Source: Eumeta japonica
Lineage: Eukaryota > Arthropoda > Insecta > Lepidoptera > Psychidae
Assembly: GCA_005406025.1 (NCBI GenBank)
Contig: BGZK01000098.1
Span: 186,001-250,000, forward strand
Direction of reading: 5' to 3'
DNA: 64,000 nucleotides
Position numbers and translations under genes: made by a program. Position 1 is the first letter of the stretch. Each line of letters opens with the position of its first letter. The notes beneath the pieces are model-generated. The model made no database searches. It saw nothing but the letters and a program-made list of their open reading frames with translations, and was not told where the DNA came from. This document shows positions 61,246 to 64,000 of this stretch, piece after piece.

Positions 61246-61418
61246 TACAGTACAACGCACGAAACTCTGCCGCTCTGAATGGCATGCGAATGACGTACTG
61301 CGCAGGTATAACGCTCCCCGACCCTTCTTTCTTCTCTCCCACGTGACTATTTTACGCCATTGCGACGCTTTCGTGACTAACTTCACGGCGGCAGAGATTC
61401 TTGCATTGTTACTTGTAC
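61246..61418 (+). mobile_element. MITE, copy 3 of 3
   Basis: It starts TACAGTACAACGCACGAAAC and has the family's central block ACGCTTTCGTGACTAACTTC; the right end is eroded (GATTCTTGCATTGTTACTTG). Same orientation as 18813-18979. Confidence 0.85.
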
Positions 61419-61719
61419 GTAGCTCGCATGGTCGCCATACGATTGAGTGGCTTTCACTGCGTTCAATACTACAAAACGTCGGCTGATAATCGCCGATGGC
61501 TTAGCCGTTAAATAAACCAAGAAACCAAGAAACGCATTATTACTTCTATAATTCAAATTCAAAGGCAAAAAATATCTTTATTTCATAGGTTACAAAATAA
61601 AACTTGAAATACGTCATAATTTTTTGCGAATTTACACTACATGTTCGTTATATATATATATAATGATTTTTTCGTGCGGGCACCGGTTATTTTTTAGTTC
61701 CATGCACTGTTCAACTTGT

Positions 61720-62490
61720 TTTTAGGGTTCGGAGCCGAAATGGCAAAAACGGAACCCTTTTGGTTTCGTTACATCCGTTCGTCCGTCCGTATGTCACAGG
61801 TATTTTATTTAAAAACTATGCATATAGTGTAGGTATCTTATATGAGCCGCTAGTTAGTTTGGTAGTTAAATATTAAAAATAAATAAAATAAATATTTCTA
61901 GAGGGGGCACACCAAACATGTAACAGAGGCTGAAAAAAAAAATTTTCAGCAAACATCAAAAAGGGGAACATACTTCGACAGTTCTTTCAAAAAAATTTTA
62001 AAGTTTCTAATCAATTTTTCTGAATCCATGAGTAATTTTGAAAATAATCTCCCCGAAAATTACAGAAATTATGTCCTCCCCTCTATTTTGTATACCGTAT
62101 GTCGCAAAAATGTAAAAAAATTAGGAAGATAACGCAACAGTTTCAACGAAAATTATTTTGAACATGGTCGGATATACTGTTTTCAAGTTATTTCAGAAAA
62201 AATACATTTCTCAATAAAAGGACGTAAGTGCCAGGAAGTTACGCTCTTTCGCTGATGCATTTTAGTTTACACTAGTTTAATAGTGATAGTCGACATGCCT
62301 ACTTTTTTTAGTTATAGGTGACTAAAGTGCTTGTACATAACTATTCTGTGCAGGAAAAACAGAAAAAGTATAACAACATACTTTTTTCATCTGTAGTGCA
62401 TTTTTGAATAGCAATTGCTTGTGTTTCTGTACAATAAGACTTCGCGACCCTATAATGAGCATGGTCCGACATGCTCTTGGCCAGTTTTTA
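61720..62490. repeat. Interspersed repeat starting TTAGGGTTCGGAGCCGAAAT
   Basis: The left end (TTAGGGTTC...GGAACCC and GTCCGTCCGT) is a ubiquitous insect repeat end; the right part matches 41960-42155. No gene. Confidence 0.65.
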
Positions 62491-62699
62491 AAATTTACTT
62501 TTTAACCTAGGTATATCGCTTAGCGAGCAAGCGGTTAACCGCTTGTTTTTATGTAAAACGAAAATGTGAACCGAGGTTCTCTAAACTTCATAAAGTAATT
62601 AAAAAAATAATAGGCCGTACTCAAAATCCTGAACGACCGTGACAAATTTTAATATACATATACACGAAAAGGACAAGTTTATATGAAGTGATTGATAGT

Positions 62700-62795
62700 C
62701 GTCAGTGGAGCAACAGGAGTATTCAAAGGTCGTAACATGTGGAGATCTGCGGTCTCTGCCTACCTTTTTACGGAATAGACATGACTTTATAAAAA
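62700..62795 (+). pseudogene. Second LINE 3' end fragment
   Basis: SGATGVFKGRNMWRSAVSAY then a TAG stop, a diverged copy of the same LINE terminus as 59040-59185 (family form 'ARGVCKDRSMWRSVVSAYP'). Confidence 0.6.
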
Positions 62796-62799
62796 TAAT

Positions 62800-64000
62800 G
62801 AAAAAAAAATTAATGTACAAATTTCAATATTCAAATTCAATGAAGAGGTCCCTTTGTTTTTGTTATTACAACAAAAAAAAATTGGTTGCCTGTAAAGTCG
62901 GTATACGGGCGAAAGTTTTACGTGACAACGACTTTGAGTGGTAAAATCATTTTAATGTGAATATTCATTCGTATAGTAGGAAGAAGGATGAAATAATAGT
63001 AACAATTTAAAACATTTATTTATACAAAGAATTATATTTAAAACATTAATTTATACAAAGAATCTCGCACTGAATTTCATATTAACAAAATTTTATTTTT
63101 ACCTTTACACATACATACGTATTTATATACAAATATACATACAATAACTTGCAATACATTTGCGTACAATGAAACAGCGTTTACTACAACTTAACTTGTT
63201 CCTATCTGAGTGGAAGGGACGCGTGCCTTTCACTTTTATGTCTGTCTCTCTCGCTCTTAGGCGGGCTAACCATGCCCGAGTGGAAGGGACGCGTGCCTCT
63301 CACTCGCTCTCATTGTGAGCGCATAACGTGAGCGGAGCGTAACGCAGTTTCTTGAAGTGTCACCCGGCAAACCAATTTATAAGACGTTGTCACGTCAAAA
63401 ATATGTAAGTATTAGGTTTACTTAGTTAAATGCCAAAAGGGTTTTTTATGGTACGCCGTGTCTGTCCGTCTTATAACTCCGTCAATTTCCATCGATTTTG
63501 ACTAATTATGGAAGAGGTCTTCTGTGAAATGCCATACAATTATATATATGCCCCGTAAAGAATCGTTTAGGGTTGCGTATTCGGCTCTATGCACTTATAA
63601 ATTTATCGGTATGCACAGAATTGAAGGATGAAAATTTTCTAAATATTACAAAAATGGGTTATTTGTCTATAATACTATTATAATTTGTATTCCTAGCTCT
63701 AATTTTACATGTTTCGGTATTTATCCAGCGCCTTAAATGTTGTATAGTTTGTTTTATTAATTATTGAAAATTATTTGTGTGGAGAGCTCATATTAGCTTT
63801 TGACGCAAAACATTAATAAGTATTGAGTTTCATCATTAATATTTAGATTTTTCTAGACAAATATAGCAAGTTTCATATATATTAACTTACTTTTTTTTTA
63901 TTTGACCATCATTGTCTTGTTTTAGCGCTTTCAAATTTGACGAAAATATTGAGGTTCACATATGGCTGTATACTGACAACGTGATCGATTTGTTTTTTTA
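62800..64000. other. Window end: AT-rich DNA, no gene seen
   Basis: It contains a repeated GAGTGGAAGGGACGCGTGCC (63209-63228 and 63279-63298, 70 bp apart) and another TTTTTTATGGTACGCCGTGTCTGTCCG-type repeat end near 63440. No splice-bounded coding exon is supportable. Confidence 0.5.

Noticed and set aside
61162..61386. - strand frame resembling the one at 6792-6986
   Set aside because: Similarity is due to the shared MITE sequence, not a gene family.

Overview
The window looks like nuclear DNA of an insect, most likely a moth or butterfly (Lepidoptera). It is AT-rich, the genes are split into many short exons with GT-AG introns, and most introns are filled with small transposons and repeats of kinds I know from lepidopteran genomes (LINE 3' ends, MITEs, mariner, PIF/Harbinger and hAT relics, tRNA-derived SINE heads). 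No bacterial operons, rRNA genes or CRISPR arrays are seen.

Two protein-coding genes account for nearly all coding sequence, and they lie tail to tail. (1) On the + strand, 124-9734, are the last eight recognisable exons of a FARP-type protein (FERM, RhoGEF and pleckstrin domain): the end of the DH domain, both PH domains and the natural stop codon. The 5' part lies outside the window. (2) On the - strand, 58252 down to 13992, is an apparently complete membrane adenylyl cyclase of the ADCY8/Drosophila Ac78C type. I reconstructed 27 exons by splice sites and reading phase, giving about 1408 residues: acidic Gly-rich N-terminus, six membrane helices, C1 catalytic half, linker, six more helices with a glycosylated loop, C2 catalytic half, a basic IQ-like helix and a Ser/Pro/Arg-rich tail ending in STDL. 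The splice phases agree across every junction of the model; the first exon (58187-58252) is the least certain, and one 63-base cassette exon (19602-19664) is optional.

Layout: 0.1-9.7 kb is FARP, with a 3.35-kb array of about 48 near-identical 70-bp repeats in one intron and a decayed mariner relic in another. 9.7-14.0 kb is the convergent intergenic tract, with a promoter-like CRE/CCAAT patch and a short gene fragment. 14.0-19.6 kb is the long last intron of the cyclase, holding a 1.7-kb element with about 445-bp inverted arms, and two oppositely oriented arrays of related ~48-bp repeats. 19.6-52.7 kb is the body of the cyclase gene, its introns carrying MITEs, perfect palindromes, a hAT transposase end, an LTR-like piece and an unidentified spliced-looking exon on the opposite strand (21061-21234). 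52.7-58.2 kb is the large first intron, with two antisense LINE fragments around a PIF/Harbinger element. 58.3-64 kb is upstream DNA with LINE ends, a MITE and other repeats; I see no further gene there.

Functionally, the cyclase would make cAMP from ATP at the plasma membrane, probably under Ca2+/calmodulin control, while FARP is a membrane-linked Rho-family exchange factor. There is no evidence in the window that they work together; they are simply neighbours.
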